Shown piece after piece: positions 35,059-48,698 of a DNA stretch of 64,000 bases. This stretch comes from Tomocerus qinae (Eukaryota; Arthropoda; Collembola; Entomobryomorpha; Tomoceridae). How positions within the stretch are numbered: the first letter of the stretch is position 1; every line of letters starts with the position of its first letter. The position numbers and the translations under genes were made by a program. The notes below the pieces were generated by a model. The model was not told the DNA's origin, did not search any database, and worked only from the letters and a program-made list of their open reading frames with translations. The DNA lies in NCBI GenBank assembly GCA_020055645.1, contig CM034548.1, positions 26,524,201-26,588,200 of the forward strand, read 5' to 3'.

Positions 35059-38000
35059 CTACCGCACTCGCCAGAACGGATTCGCGATTGTGACGAGGAG
35101 GAGAAGCAGCGTCGCCAATAACGGACTTTGCTGAACTACTAAACTTCCGCTGGTCAACTCATCTTTCTTCACCACTTCATTAGGGTGCTTCTCCAACTCT
35201 TCTGAAAATATACAAAAAACACTTATTAGCATATTAATGAAAATTCCAACTTTCAAACTTTATAGTCTATTTAATACGACAAAATACATTTACGTAGCAG
35301 TACACATAATAGTATGGGCAAAGTTCTTCATCACAACCTTTGGCAAGAAATTCTAAGAAATTGAAATCATGCTCTTGTTATAGTTATAATTAGACAAGAC
35401 AATGCATTCCCAACCACCCACAGTTTTGTCTCAAGCACTAGTCTCATCTTATATATAGCAATTTAAGTCGAGACTAAGTTATTCATAGGGAAATCAAAGG
35501 CATAACAAAATTAAACAAAAACAATTACAACTCTCGTGATGATAATTTATTCAAATGTAATGAGAGATGACAAGTCTCGGCATAAATTCAAAGCCCCGTG
35601 GGTATCCAACCGACAGTGTCAGTGTCATCCATGCAACTTGATTTCTTAAGCTCTTTCCGTCAACTTGAGTCACGCTACGTTTACCTATTCTCTATCTCAT
35701 ATCACAACAAATGACATTGTGGATGGGGCAAAGACAAACCGAGTCAAGCAGCCATATAGCCAAAATGCAACTCACTAAAGGCAAGTTAAGCCAAAACCTA
35801 AAGTAAACTAAAACTACAACTAGATCGCTTGTCATTGTCTGTCAGAAGCTACATTTCAATCCACTTTGCAGTCCAACAACGTTTATCAAATTAAATGCCT
35901 CATTCAATCAACTAACAAAGCCATTCCATGTTATGTCCGTCAAGAAACATATTATAGGTATGTCTTCCTTCTCAAAGATCCCATCCACATAGCTACCTTG
36001 CTTTTTATTAATAGCTTCCATCTTCACTACTCACACAATACTATCTTATCTTCCCTTTACACTAACACAAAATAATTAACCAAAGGGACATGCAATATAC
36101 CACTACACTTTATCAGGACACGAAGTCATTCAAATACCAAAGTTTGATATTCCAACGATTTTTTACCATCGGAATATAATAGCCAAATCACATAGCACAT
36201 TCCATTTAATTACAAATACGAAAAGTGAAGTTTGCATGCGGGCATGCTCTTTTTTAGAAGGTCTGCAGTCTACAATTTCAAAGTGCAATTCAAATGACTC
36301 CATTTCAAAAATGCAGAAGCTTTATTTTTATATTGCTACAAATAAATGTTTGATTGCCCTTTATATTCAGGTCAATAGTATGCGTAGTGGTTTGTAATAT
36401 TTCAAGAAAAATGAAGTATAAATTGATGTAGGAAAATTATATAGAATAATGTCATAAATCAGAATATAATATAGACGAAGTATGATTGACAAGGGGCGTT
36501 GGCATCCGGAATGCTACGGCATAGCAATCAAAAGGGTTGAAGATTAAAATAAATAGAGTAAAGAGGTAAAAATTCAGCAAGGAGTATTGATTTGTAATAA
36601 TATTCATTGATTGGCGATAAGAAATCTCATAGTCTGAGCGAGAAGAATGCAAATGACCTAATTTACAACGTAATGAATATACACAAATTACTACAATTCC
36701 AACACAAAGTACCAGTTAAAATGTAGCAACTAAAGAGTATACACACACAGTGTATGTAATGTGTAATAAAGGGGAGTTGAGCCAAGTAATGAGTCAGAGT
36801 CGGAATGTGGAAAAAATGTAAAAGTAAAATAGCTCCATAGCGGGCAAAGCATCAGAATAATACAAGAGCAGTTCAAAGCCTTTCAGGTTTCCCCATTCTC
36901 AACAGAAATGTTGGGTAATTTCACTGTTTAGTAGAGAGACGCTACCTATAACATATATTTACTCAAGGTATTTCATCAAGAATGTGGAATTCAATTGGAT
37001 TCTTTTGAGTTTAGCACAAATAACAAGGTTGCCGAGCGAGGAAATGTGCCAGTGGACGTCGCATAAATTCTGTTTCAGTAGCACCATCAAGATTTCGCAT
37101 CTACACAATGTGCTTTATGTAATGTCACGGTAATCCCTAGCTAGAAGTTGATTTTGAATTTCAATTAAGACTCATAGAGCCACAACCTATCAAGCTCAAA
37201 CAATGGCCTCATAAAAATGTCACGGAAATAAACATAAAAATAAAGAGCAAAAGACCTTCAAGTATCTACCATACAAAACTTTATAACTGCTTATACTAAA
37301 GGAGAAATAGTCCATTATCGTTAGCTATATATCGCAAGGTATAGAGGAATAATAACCAATTGTACCGATCTATATAACATTCCTATTCGCTATTACATAT
37401 TCGGTGAAAAAGCAATTTATGTAAATATCAAATATCTCAAGGAGATTCTCAGAGTGGTCGTTGGTGTCAACTTATCACCTGTCTTTCGATCTGAGTGGAT
37501 ATTTACCAATAGCATCTTCGAAATTGAGAATACTTTCAACTGCGTGCCAACTTATTGTTGGTAAATACAGTACTACTATATATTACACGCCGACGCATGT
37601 TCTACTATGAAACAAAGAAACTATAGCGAGAGGAAAAATTCTTTGAGTTTGGAAACTAAACAGAGAGCACAAGTGGAAGTTAACTATTTGTAACAGTATC
37701 CTTGTGCTACGCACTGCCTCTGCTACCTAAATCTAAACATAGTTCTGAAAATACTTTCGCATAGTATTTGTGTGCAGTGTAACTTTAGTGTCACGTCGTA
37801 GGTGCTTCAACCCTGCAAATGTATGAACCAGAAGGGAGTTTCTTGTTTAAAAATTGAGAGCCACGTACATATATTTTTGGGATAAGACAACTTTTAGTTT
37901 TCGTGCGAAGGAGAAAGCGGAGTTTTCTGAAAAACTCATTAAGGAAAAGAAGGGCAGTGGTAGAAAGAGTTGTCGGTACAGTTAGAACAAGTCGAGACTA

Positions 38001-41000
38001 ATTTCTGCAAATTAGAGCGTATTATCTAGCTATTTAGTCGCTAGTTAGTGTGTGTACATTGTAGTGGATGGAGTGAGAGCTGTCATGGGTCTGATAATTC
38101 GGAGTAAACGGAGGCATGGGCAGGTGCGTGTACTGGCCATGGAGAAATATGTGAGACAGAGATAACTACCTACCTACCTACCTACGTGTGCTACATTAGA
38201 TTATTAGTAGTAGGGAGCCGAGAGTGGACAAATGTCATGTCACAATTTATTTATGCATAGCTTAACTTAAGCTACAAGTCCGCCTCTAATGACAGGTCAA
38301 CTCAAAAGGAGAAAGGTAAAATGCATTACGAGCAGTCAATTTCATAGGCAAGTTAAGTGAACTATAGAATTCTGTCTAAATTAGGAAAGTCAAGCTGGCT
38401 GATGTGGGAGGGAGTCTGTTCGACATTTCCTCTTTCTCCAGCCGAATTTCACTCGGGCGGCTCTTTCTTTTAACTTATATATATTATATTATGGCTCAGT
38501 AGTCCATGGCTGGCTCATTTGGTCTGTTCTGTTGTTTGTTGCCTTTCTTTGCCGTGGATTAGCAATATAATACACCACACTGTATGATATTCGACTGCAC
38601 ACTTGTAAAAAGACCATAATATTATAGTATGTAGTTATTATTAGATATCCTATAGAATAACATAACGCTACCCACTGGCAACAATATTGGAATAGTGAGA
38701 GAGTGCATGGCACGGGGATAAATACAGTCAAGTCAAGACACTCATTCTGACAGAATGTAGGCCATTTCTCTGCAAGTACATAAATACAGAGTACATACAT
38801 ATAGAGAGATAGAAACATGCATAGAGCCAAAGAACATGGAGAGAATGACTATTAGAGCACTATCTGGAATTCTGCTGGCACCTTTACTAGTTGACTTAAG
38901 TTTATTCGCAGCGTATCCTTGCTTTCGTAGTTCGTCGTCGCTTGCTTATCGTTAGTCAGTTTCGTCGGTGTCGGTGATATGGTGTGGCTAGTACATAATT
39001 CCTAATACATACTTCTTTCATGTGCCATACTTTTCCATGAACTCTCTCCTCAACTACCCGGGAGTCAATGGAATATACATATAAACACGACTGCCTATTA
39101 ACTATCTCACTCTCTTTCTCTCCTACAACAAACATAATAATAGTCGTTTCCATCTGTACCCATGTTACTCTAGTAGTAGTACTATGTAATATATCTATGC
39201 AATATGGATCCTAACTAACACCACTACTTCATATGATATAGTAGATACATCGTGGCATACACATACACATTATATAGAGTAAAACACATTCACTCAGTCT
39301 ACTCAGTCTACTGCTGCATACAAAACAAGCATGTACAGCGAACATAGTTTAACTAGTAGTACTAGTAGTATGCATAGGTAGAGATAGACAGTGAAAGTTG
39401 AATCGGGAAAACAATTCCGTGTGATAGTAGGGCTATTTTATAAGTAAGTGCAGGAGCTATAAGAGTTCGCCAGAGGAAAATGGGCCATTTCATATGAAAG
39501 CGTTCTTTTCATCTGACAGTCAGTTCTTGCTCTGGTTAGCTGTGCATTGTAGTGTATAGCCACTAAGTTTACACAGCGACGGCTGTAGTTTACTTTCCTC
39601 CGCCTAACAACAAGACACATTGTCATCTTTAAAAACAGTGCCTATGGATGGTTCCCAGTGAGGAGCTTTGCATTACACCCCTATGTACTCTTTACACAGA
39701 GGCAACTTGAGCTTCTCCAGACGGAGTGTCTGTATTTTCAAATTGTAGGTAGATTCCGTGCTCCATTTGAGCGAAGTGGAGTGAAAGGAGCCAAAGCCAG
39801 CATTCCCCAAGATGTGAAAAATGTATGCAATGCTATAATAGAAAATGAGATGAGGATGAAATGCATCGGAGCCAGCCAGCCTCACTCACTTGCCCTAGTA
39901 AGTAGTCACTGAACAGGGAGAAAGCACAAACTCTAATATAATGTAATCCAATGGCTCTTTTCTCTCTTGCTTTCTCTCGCTTCCCTTATTACCTACATTA
40001 AGTTACCTTTCCTCCACGCCTACCTCTCTCTGTACAAACAGAGACAAGTATACTTGTGAATATTCCACGCTACAGTTAAAATAGAGTCAACATTGCCAAT
40101 GTACTTCAACTTTACGTTACACCAGTGCCCTATAGTCTCCACCCTATTATTAAGCCGCTCGTCCTCATCCAGCTTCAACTAAATCCCGAGTGCTTTCTCC
40201 AGCAAACCTTAGCTGCCTCTCCTAACTCCTCATAATTCCCATCTTACATTCCATCCTCTTCTATCTACTACTATTTACATACACAGCCACATCCCTAACT
40301 CCTTACTACATCACTTCTGCATTATAACAACCTTTGCCCCAAACACATACACACACAAACATGCCATGTAAGTAGTAGGCGAGCAAGAGTCAAGCCATGC
40401 CGTGCCAACTAAAGTCAACAGTCAAATCCATTTCTATATGACTAAAACAAATCCTCATATTTACTGCAATATATTATATCTCTAATGCAATTTTCAAATC
40501 CATCCATCCTGAATTAGTTCTTTGTCTCTTGTTAATATCCACAAACACACTTTTCCCATTTTAATTAATGAAATGCTGCTGAAAAGAATAAATCTCATAA
40601 CAATTTATAATCAGGCTTAATGGCATTTCAATTACACAATCCACAGTACTCAGAGTGAAGACTAAGTATTACTTCACAAATACCCTTTTTGTTTCAAATT
40701 TAATATTATATTCAGACAAATTATATCCCTGGTGATAAATAAAAAGGTTTTTGGACATTAGTATTGGTAATGGATCGCAGTTGAATATTTTTTGCGAAAG
40801 TTTTGAAGGAATCTATTTAAAGTATAAATAGGATATACAATAGAAAGAAAGGGAAATATAGTTTTTGGCTAGGAGTCCCATTAAAATAATTCAAAGGAGC
40901 GGAATTGCTGGCTTCACATCTCTGTTAATATGGTTGTATGGGAGCCGTAAGAAATTTTATTGCTTTTTACAACCAACAATAAGCTGCGTTAAAGAACATA

Positions 41001-44000
41001 AAAGGAAAATGGTTGGAGAAGTCTAAGAGAAAGCTTTCCGTTTGTTTCTTTGGGTAGAGGTAGCTATTGAATAAAAACAGTTCTTCCTGTTCGCATTTCC
41101 TTTGGCAACAAATACTAGAGCAGAAATTTCTTGTGGAGTAGAGGCAATGACAGAATATCCAGTGGAAGACACGGGCTGACTGATTCACTGACTCCGTCTC
41201 ACAAATGGGAGCAAGTGAACCGAAATCACTCTCTTCACTCAGTCGATTCTCAATTTTCCATGCAATGGACATTCGTAGTCGGTACACATTATGTATATTT
41301 CCTAGTATTAATGAACTTTGAAAGGACTTTCATCATTTCCGGAACATTTCTATTTGGAAGAACTAAGAAAGCTGGAAACAAAGGGATCTGAGGCAAGTTG
41401 AACAAAGATAACTTCATAAACTCTGCAACGCTACATAATAACCACTTTCTCTTGGCTATTACTTCCTCCATCTGAAAATTAACACGTACAATAATTTAAG
41501 ACTGGAGGTTGGGATATTGTGGTGGAAGGGAAGTCTGTGACAAGAGGAAAGTAAACATAAAATATCCACAAAAGTCATAGGTTGGAATTGGTAAATCGTC
41601 GATGCTAAGCTGCAGCCTTAAACCGACTTAGTAGGGAAGGCATGCGATGAAAAAGCACCCTACCAACCTGGCTTTCTGGGAAAAGAAATCAATGTTTTCT
41701 TTTTAATCACTACTCAGAGAGTAGTCACGAAAAATGCATCGACTACGACAGCTCTACATACTTTATGGATTTCCCTATTCAGGCACATGTCACGAACTCT
41801 ACAATTAGGTAAAGTTTGAGAGAGAGTCTGAGAGAGAGACCAACTCGTGAAATGCATTCTTTTTGAATAAATTGCAAAACAGGAAATTGCACTTGCGAAC
41901 TTGTGTGAATTTGCACGGCCCCATGTGTCATGAATGAATAACGCTGAGGCTTTCTTTTTATTTGTACAATTCACACTATATTTTCAGAGAATTACATCAT
42001 ATCCATCTCAAGCGTAGTATACAGGTACTTCACCCTCCCGCATTTATTATGTAGCTCTACATATACATCTTATGCTTTCTAACTCAGACACCTATGTACC
42101 ATTTCCTTTTCTAATCGCCATGTCGAAGAGAAAGTCTACAAGTCAGCCAAGAGTCGAACAGCCGAGTAAATAATAGAGAGACTAGGCCTTAGCATCCCAA
42201 ACTAAAAATTTCCGCCTAACTTTTTGTGGTTCTTACAGTGCATGGTGAATTCCAAGTTATAAGGCATTAGGAACTGTTCAATACTAACGAATATACTTAA
42301 GTAGACAACCTCTGTAGACAAACAATCTATAATATTTCCCTATATACTTCCAAGATACAACCTAATACACTCCCTACTATACTACATAATGTCTCTAATA
42401 TCTATGCTCACGTCACTTCAGTTTTTTCGCTACTTTAACCTTAACTCCCACAGTCCACAATATCATTTCCTCCATACTCACAGATCACAGCTGTGTAATT
42501 CCTACTTTTATTTCAACCAAGTCCCTCAAAACATTTCTAATTGACTCCAACTTTCCGAGATTATATGATCTTTGAAAAAAATAAAGAAAACAAACAACAA
42601 GATAGATAGCTCCGTTCTCTTTCGTTATTCACTGCAATAGAAAACCGTCGGTTAAAGTTTTCTAGTCCCAGGACTCAGTGGCTAGGCTTCCACATGAAAA
42701 ATAGATGCTTTTACAGCATTGGGCAACCAACTTCTACAGTTACGTTACCAACACAACTCCAAAATTTTGACACCCTCACTTTTCCTCATTCTACTTCAAT
42801 TTAGCTACCTTACGTTAGTTTGTCAGCCACCAAAGAATTCTAGCTTACTTCCCTTCAACATGCACACACACAAAAAGTTAATGTGGTTATCTCACATACT
42901 GCAACACTACCTATGCAAGTTACACAATCCACTCCCTGCAAACAATGCAAATGCACACCACAATAACAAAATGTGGATTTATTCCATTTGTGCAAGGTCT
43001 ACGCAGTTTCCACCCTCGCTCGTTTATATATCCCACATGAACAATTCAGTTCTATATAGAGCATTTTCTTTTATATGTAATTAGGCATACTTAGCGCAAG
43101 TATGTCCGGAGTTTATCATGAAATAAATTCCAGGCACATGCATTATATTTCTAGACTACTTTCTCCCTACCTTACCATGATTAACACAGTCATACTTAAG
43201 ATTATAAATTGAACGGGACAACGAAAATAAAAATGTCTTTTCATGCGATGCAATAATGCAGGGCCAAGTGCATAGCATGCGTAGCGACAATTTGTATGCA
43301 TCGAAATATTTTCACTAAATAGATTCGCAGCATTTACTTATGTAGTGGAAATGGGAATAAAATCCAGGTGAAAGGGATTTTCAATTGGAATAAAATGGCT
43401 CAGCATGTTTTCTGTCCTTCCATTTTGCTTATTAGCAGCCCTTTCACTCAATCCACTTTCACTCTGTCAGGCTGATGTGGGACAAGTTACGATTAGGCCG
43501 TCCGGAATCCATTTCCAAGCATGCAGTCACAAGTTACATGACAAGCACTTTAAAAACTAACACAATTTATTTCCTGATTTGTAGCTCCTATGCAGGGCTT
43601 TTCACTTTTATGGCAAACAATTGGTGGAGTTGTAGCAGGTAGTCAGTAAGTAAGTAATAAGCTCCCGCACGTGAAGCTAGTGGCTTCCTATAAAAATATT
43701 TTGACATGCCCTGCACATTTGCGGACTAAGTTTTTCTAACAAGGGCGGTGGCACAGAGTGCAAACATGCATGGAAAATGTAAAGTCAAGCCTGAGCGTAT
43801 AGCAGACAAAGCGAAGAGCCAACACCCATTAATAACCAGGAGGAAAAGTGCAACTTCCTCCTCTAGTCTCCGTCTGTCTTCATTCAGTCATTCACAAACT
43901 CAAATTTCCACTTTCTCCGAACAACAGAAAGATATAAAGGGATACAATGCCTTCCCCACTTCCTAAACTAATGCATTATGCACCTACTAGGAGCTGAATG

Positions 44001-47000
44001 TAAATGTTTCCAAACCTACAACAAAACTGCTAGAAACACTAAACTTCCTCATATTAAAACATATCTGTCATTTAAAGAAGTTTACAAAGGCCGTCTCCTA
44101 AAGAGTTCCGCCATTAGGCTTAATAATAAGCTCAATTGGAGCGAAAACGCAAATATCTGTTCTAATATTACTTAGCAGTGCTACAATAACTACACAATTT
44201 ATTCTCCTCATCAGTTAACAGGATAGTTAGCCAACTGTGCAGGTAGCAAGGTATGTTCTTACACAAAGATAGGATTTTACAAAATTCCCATTTAGAGCTC
44301 TAGCTCTTCTTCCACTGGATACATTAGCACTAATTAGCTACACATTACTCATATAGGTAGTCCACATCATCTTAATGCTTTCCTTCCTTTCCTTACAATT
44401 AGCTAAAGTTCAGAGTTACAAAACACCATCATTTATAACCATCTGACGAATTACAAATACATTTATAACAAGCAATCAAGATTAATTGCCTTCCCCTCCC
44501 CGACCACGCAGAGCAAGACTAAGCAAACACATTATTTTATTTACTCTTCCCCACTACCAAATACCATCCAAATTTCATACCAGACAAACCCTACACAGTG
44601 GAGTAAGTACAACTAAGTAAAGTACTTAGCTAACTAACCATGAAACTCACTTAGAAAGATTTACCTGTTGCCTTCCTTACACTTTCTACTTTTTCTCTCC
44701 TCCTACTAATCAATGAGTGGCAATTACATCTCCGAACTTTTCCAACCATCAACTTTTTAACACTCTAAAAAGGTAGCTGTAGATGTATTTATAATTCTTT
44801 CAAAGTGCCATAAAAACGTTTCTGAATTTACATATTAGTTATCAGAGCCATTAGCCGAGCACAAGAAAATAAAAGACAAGAAGAGGCTACCTCCCAGAAG
44901 TGACAGGACAAGAGGACGTTAACAAAACTATCACTCATCTCATCTTATCCTAACAACAAATAAATCCTTTGTATTGTGCTAATGCATTTCCATTGACAAA
45001 AGAAGGACGGTAATAATGTGGTGCTTTCGTATGCAGTGCAGTGCTGGAGTTGCCTTCATTAGGTACTAACAAACCATAACGCTTCTTATATACAAGAAAG
45101 TATGTACAACTACTTCAAACGTAATATTTGCTGCTTGAACCCAGAGTAGACACTATTATATAAACCATATAAATACGTAGACACACAAACGAAAACGAAT
45201 CTAACCTTCAAAAACCATTAAATCCAATCCACACCTACGAGTTTAAGTACCCTATAAAGAAAGCCAAGTTCGAAAATCTTCCTTTTCCATTCCCACAAAA
45301 CAGTGCGGGTTGAATGACAGAGGAGAGTGGGAATTGAGGTGGGACACATCCATCCAAAACAAAACGATAAGTTCCTTATTATATTATTACTAGCTATCTG
45401 TATATTTTTACATATCTCTGTCCATTCAACTCGGCCTATACTGCTTACTAAATATTCATAGTACATATACATACAATCTTATCATTCCTATAGATAGAAC
45501 GAAACATGCAAGAAGGCAATGCAAGTACCCTTGCACGTTGCACGGCTCTCCTGCTGCATTTTGATGCAAGAACTCCAGTGCCGCACCTTGACTCACAATC
45601 AGCCAACCAACATCCATAAAACGCAAGAAAGCGGTGTTTTATCAAAGAAAAAAGGGAAATGCTAGCCAGAGGAGAGCAAAGGTGATACTCTTATGCGTTA
45701 AAACCATAACATCACAACTTATTCTAGTATTAACACCACCAGTAAGTCACTATCAAATATTTCCCTCTCTGTCGCTTACTACTTAAGGTCCGTTTAGACT
45801 ACGTATAAAGACAACTCTGTTTACTCATTGCACACAGGGCTATAGTAGGAGTATACAAAAGGGTCCTGTAACCCGAAGGTATGTACTGAAAATATTTAGA
45901 GACTGTGTTAACTGGGGCCCACTGACTGTGAAGGAGTCCTTGGCTAATGCAAAGTACTCACTTACCATCCCTTATACTCTTTATTTCTTTTCTTAGAAAG
46001 TGAATTGAGAGAACAAAGTGCTTTATATCTATCCACGGACAGTGAGAAGGAGTAAATGCACCTTGTCTCCCTAAAGCTATTCAGCTGCTAATAGCAGAAC
46101 AAAAATACATTTATAATATTATTATATCATCATCACCTTAATACATTTGGATGTTCATCCATCCATTCTAATAACTCTTTGGTCACTGCTAAGTATGTCC
46201 GTGTACTTCTCCTTACAGAGCTGTCCATATATATCCTTGTAATAGCATTATTTCGAAAATAAAACTTGATAATGTTGTTGTCTTCTATTACAATGCCATT
46301 ACATAATACATAGAAATAACCATCAGCCCCATTAGAAAGGTCATAATAGCCTAATATGCTAATCTAATGAACCTTAATTAAACTCATGGTTCTAAAACAC
46401 AACATGCAATTAGGAATGCTCATCTCATTTGTTGCGAAACAGCATAGACACTAATAACTACAACTGCACATCATCCCCATTATAAAGCAATTCTCTTAAA
46501 AGCCAAAGAACATGCCATGCCATGCCACACTGTCTCGATAAGGTGTTCAGATGAAGAACATTCCCATTTTCTATCCACTGCACGTGGGAAGATATGTACT
46601 ATCATTACTATTTGCATTCATTTTGTCTTATTATGCAGTCCGCCATTTATCCGTGTGAGATTCTCCCAATTACTAATTTATTTAGAAGGAATATAAGTAC
46701 GTACTCTTTTTAGACGTAGGTTTGGTGTTGGGATTTGTGCTGAATTGAGTTTTCTTGGGAGGATAGCGAGTGGGAGATGATGGTGGCATTGGTGGCAGCA
46801 CGGTGGTTGTCGTCGTCGTTGTTGAAGACGTGTACACAATTATAGGGCGTCTCGACGACGTCATCACCATCGTCGACGTAGAAGAAGTTGTAAACCGCGG
46901 GGCTGGTGGTACTGCTGGTGCTACCGTCGTGCCTGAAATTTTGCACAAATTTAAATTATTAGTTGCTGAGAGCGTTACGAGGCTCAAACGTCCTCATTGT

Positions 47001-48698
47001 TTAGACACGAGAACCCTCTTGGGAATACACTTGATCTCTTCACTTCCATCTCGCTAGTAGAAACTAAAAACTCACTCAGGTCAAACGTCAGTGTAGGCTT
47101 CTATCTACATCTCCGCATGCTTACTTATATAGATATAATAATATACTCACAACAATAGCATCCAACTCCATATTTTGTCAAACAACTATATGATAATATA
47201 TTATAATGATATAAAGATGCTATAGTCAATAGATAGAGACGCATTACGCGTTTCTGATTGTGAGTACAAGATGGTCCTTGTCACAATTCACAAAGAGAGA
47301 GAGAGCGACTTGTCGTGTCTTGTCTTGTCGCTTTGAGTCCACTTGGGAGTCAAGTGACAAAGACAGTCTTCTTCTTACAGACACACGCTTTAATAAGTTT
47401 AAAATAGTGGCTTCTCCCCCATTTTCGACTCTTTTCCAAGGCACCTGCTCAACTCAACACGCTTTCTTTTCTGTAATAATACGTAAAAACAAGAGAATGT
47501 TTACATACTTTGTGCAGACGTTTCTCCCGGGTGACAGCACACTTTAAAGACGACTTTCATATTGTGGGAGGAGCACCGACCTCCCACACGTCGGTGGAGA
47601 TCATCACGAGATGAAGTCGCTGCAAATAAACACATTTTTAATGTTATAAATTGATTGAAATAGAAGATATACTACATATTAGTATTTAATCAACGTAGTA
47701 AATGTATTTCGTACAGGTAGCATTTAATCTTTCAGTCCTAATTGTAATTTGGTAATTACCACCCACTCAAACCATCCTCTCTGGAGCAATTATCGATCTG
47801 TAGGACTCCCGTACTAAATACCGTTAATCCTTGCTCCAATTATTTAATTTGCTCTGAAGGGATTAGTTATTAATTCTTTCCTCTTCTCCGCTATCTGTGC
47901 AACTGCATCACTTTAATCAGACAGAATCATCAGCTGCAGACACGCTCTCATCTGTATAACAATCCTATTGTTTTCCTTCCTAATTTCCGCCACTACAACA
48001 GATACACATATTATTATAATTTGAGTCCTACCTACTTACATGCTCTGTGCATTGGATAGAGATACATTTATTGTTAGCAAATGTAGATTCATTTGAAGAC
48101 GAAATCAAGTCTAGTCACAGGGAAGGAGGCAGGTGTTGTCTTGTTTAAAGACAAGAGCAGCTTTAGTCTAATTAGACTTGATTCCCCTAGAGCATCTTAT
48201 AATCTTAACGGAGTATTTTCAACCTTTTCATATCAAAGGTAAGCGAGACAACGCTAACTTTATTGTACTGGCTCAACTGGCTAATATACATAATGTAAGT
48301 GCATATGTGTGCCTATTTTTCTATGTATGTTCTTCTTGACATAGTGGTAGGCTCTGTCAGCTCCTCGACTCCTCACACAGCATTCTTAACAAGATATATT
48401 TGACCGAACAAAGTCTAGTATGCTGTAGACACAAATGTTACGATAGACTATTTGTACATTAGAATATGCTATACATATTTATTCATCCCAATGCAGAGAT
48501 AGTAATAATCACAATAATATATAACTTACAGATAAAATAATAGTCTTGTCCAGGGCGGAATTCGAGGCCGCCTGGTTGCGGCGTAAAGGAGCGGAAAGTT
48601 ATAGTGAAGTACATTAATTTGTAGGGTTTATCACACACTGCAATTATCCGTGGGTTTGGGTTAGTGATACGGCAAGTGTCGTATTCTTCTTTTGACAC
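35059..48698 (-). CDS. Ephrin: Ephrin, 3' four coding exons; 5' end beyond the right edge
   Basis: Exons in transcript order: 48530-48698, 47509-47619, 46705-46932, 35059-35201 (216 codons plus stop; phases 0, 1, 1, 1). The first two encode the C-terminal part of the ephrin receptor-binding domain, with hallmark segments EEYDTCRITNPNPR, CDKPYKLMYFTITFR, PFTPQPGGLEF-like FTPQPGGLEFRPG and DYYFISTSS, then GGRCSSHNMKVVFKV. The third is a Thr/Ser/Pro-rich stalk (runs of T, PPMPPSSPTRYPP), probably O-glycosylated. The last ends in a hydrophobic segment (SPLLATLLLLLVTIA) with only NPFWRVR after it, as for a GPI-anchor signal; TSGS just upstream is a plausible cleavage site. Ephrins are membrane-bound ligands of Eph receptor kinases used in axon guidance and tissue boundaries. 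The signal peptide and N-terminal receptor-binding residues are not in the window. The 35202-46704 intron is 11.5 kb. Confidence 0.92.
35202..46704 (-). other. Long intron of ephrin (11.5 kb)
   Basis: No nested gene was recognised on either strand; the scattered 60-120 codon frames have no domain or splice support. Simple repeats are present, notably an (ACCT)n tract at 38166-38185. The intron separates the stalk exon from the exon encoding the anchor signal, so alternative last exons could in principle arise here, but none is visible. Confidence 0.6.
38166..38185. repeat. Microsatellite (CTAC)n
   Basis: Five tandem CTAC units in the long ephrin intron. Other short tracts in the ephrin introns are (AG)n at about 47293-47305, (CAGA)n at 54502-54518 and (CT)n at 58946-58961. 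Confidence 0.85.

Noticed and set aside
39658-39912. 84-codon frame in the ephrin intron
   Set aside because: No signal peptide, domain, splice support or convincing protein-like pattern; overlapping frames on the other strand look equally good.
45520-45620. TGCAAG-rich inverted segments as a possible microRNA hairpin
   Set aside because: The pairings are short and mutually exclusive, and no arm matches a conserved arthropod microRNA seed that I recognise.
46770-47057. Plus-strand frame of 95 codons rich in Val and Asp
   Set aside because: It is the antisense shadow of the ephrin Thr/Pro-rich stalk exon (46705-46932).
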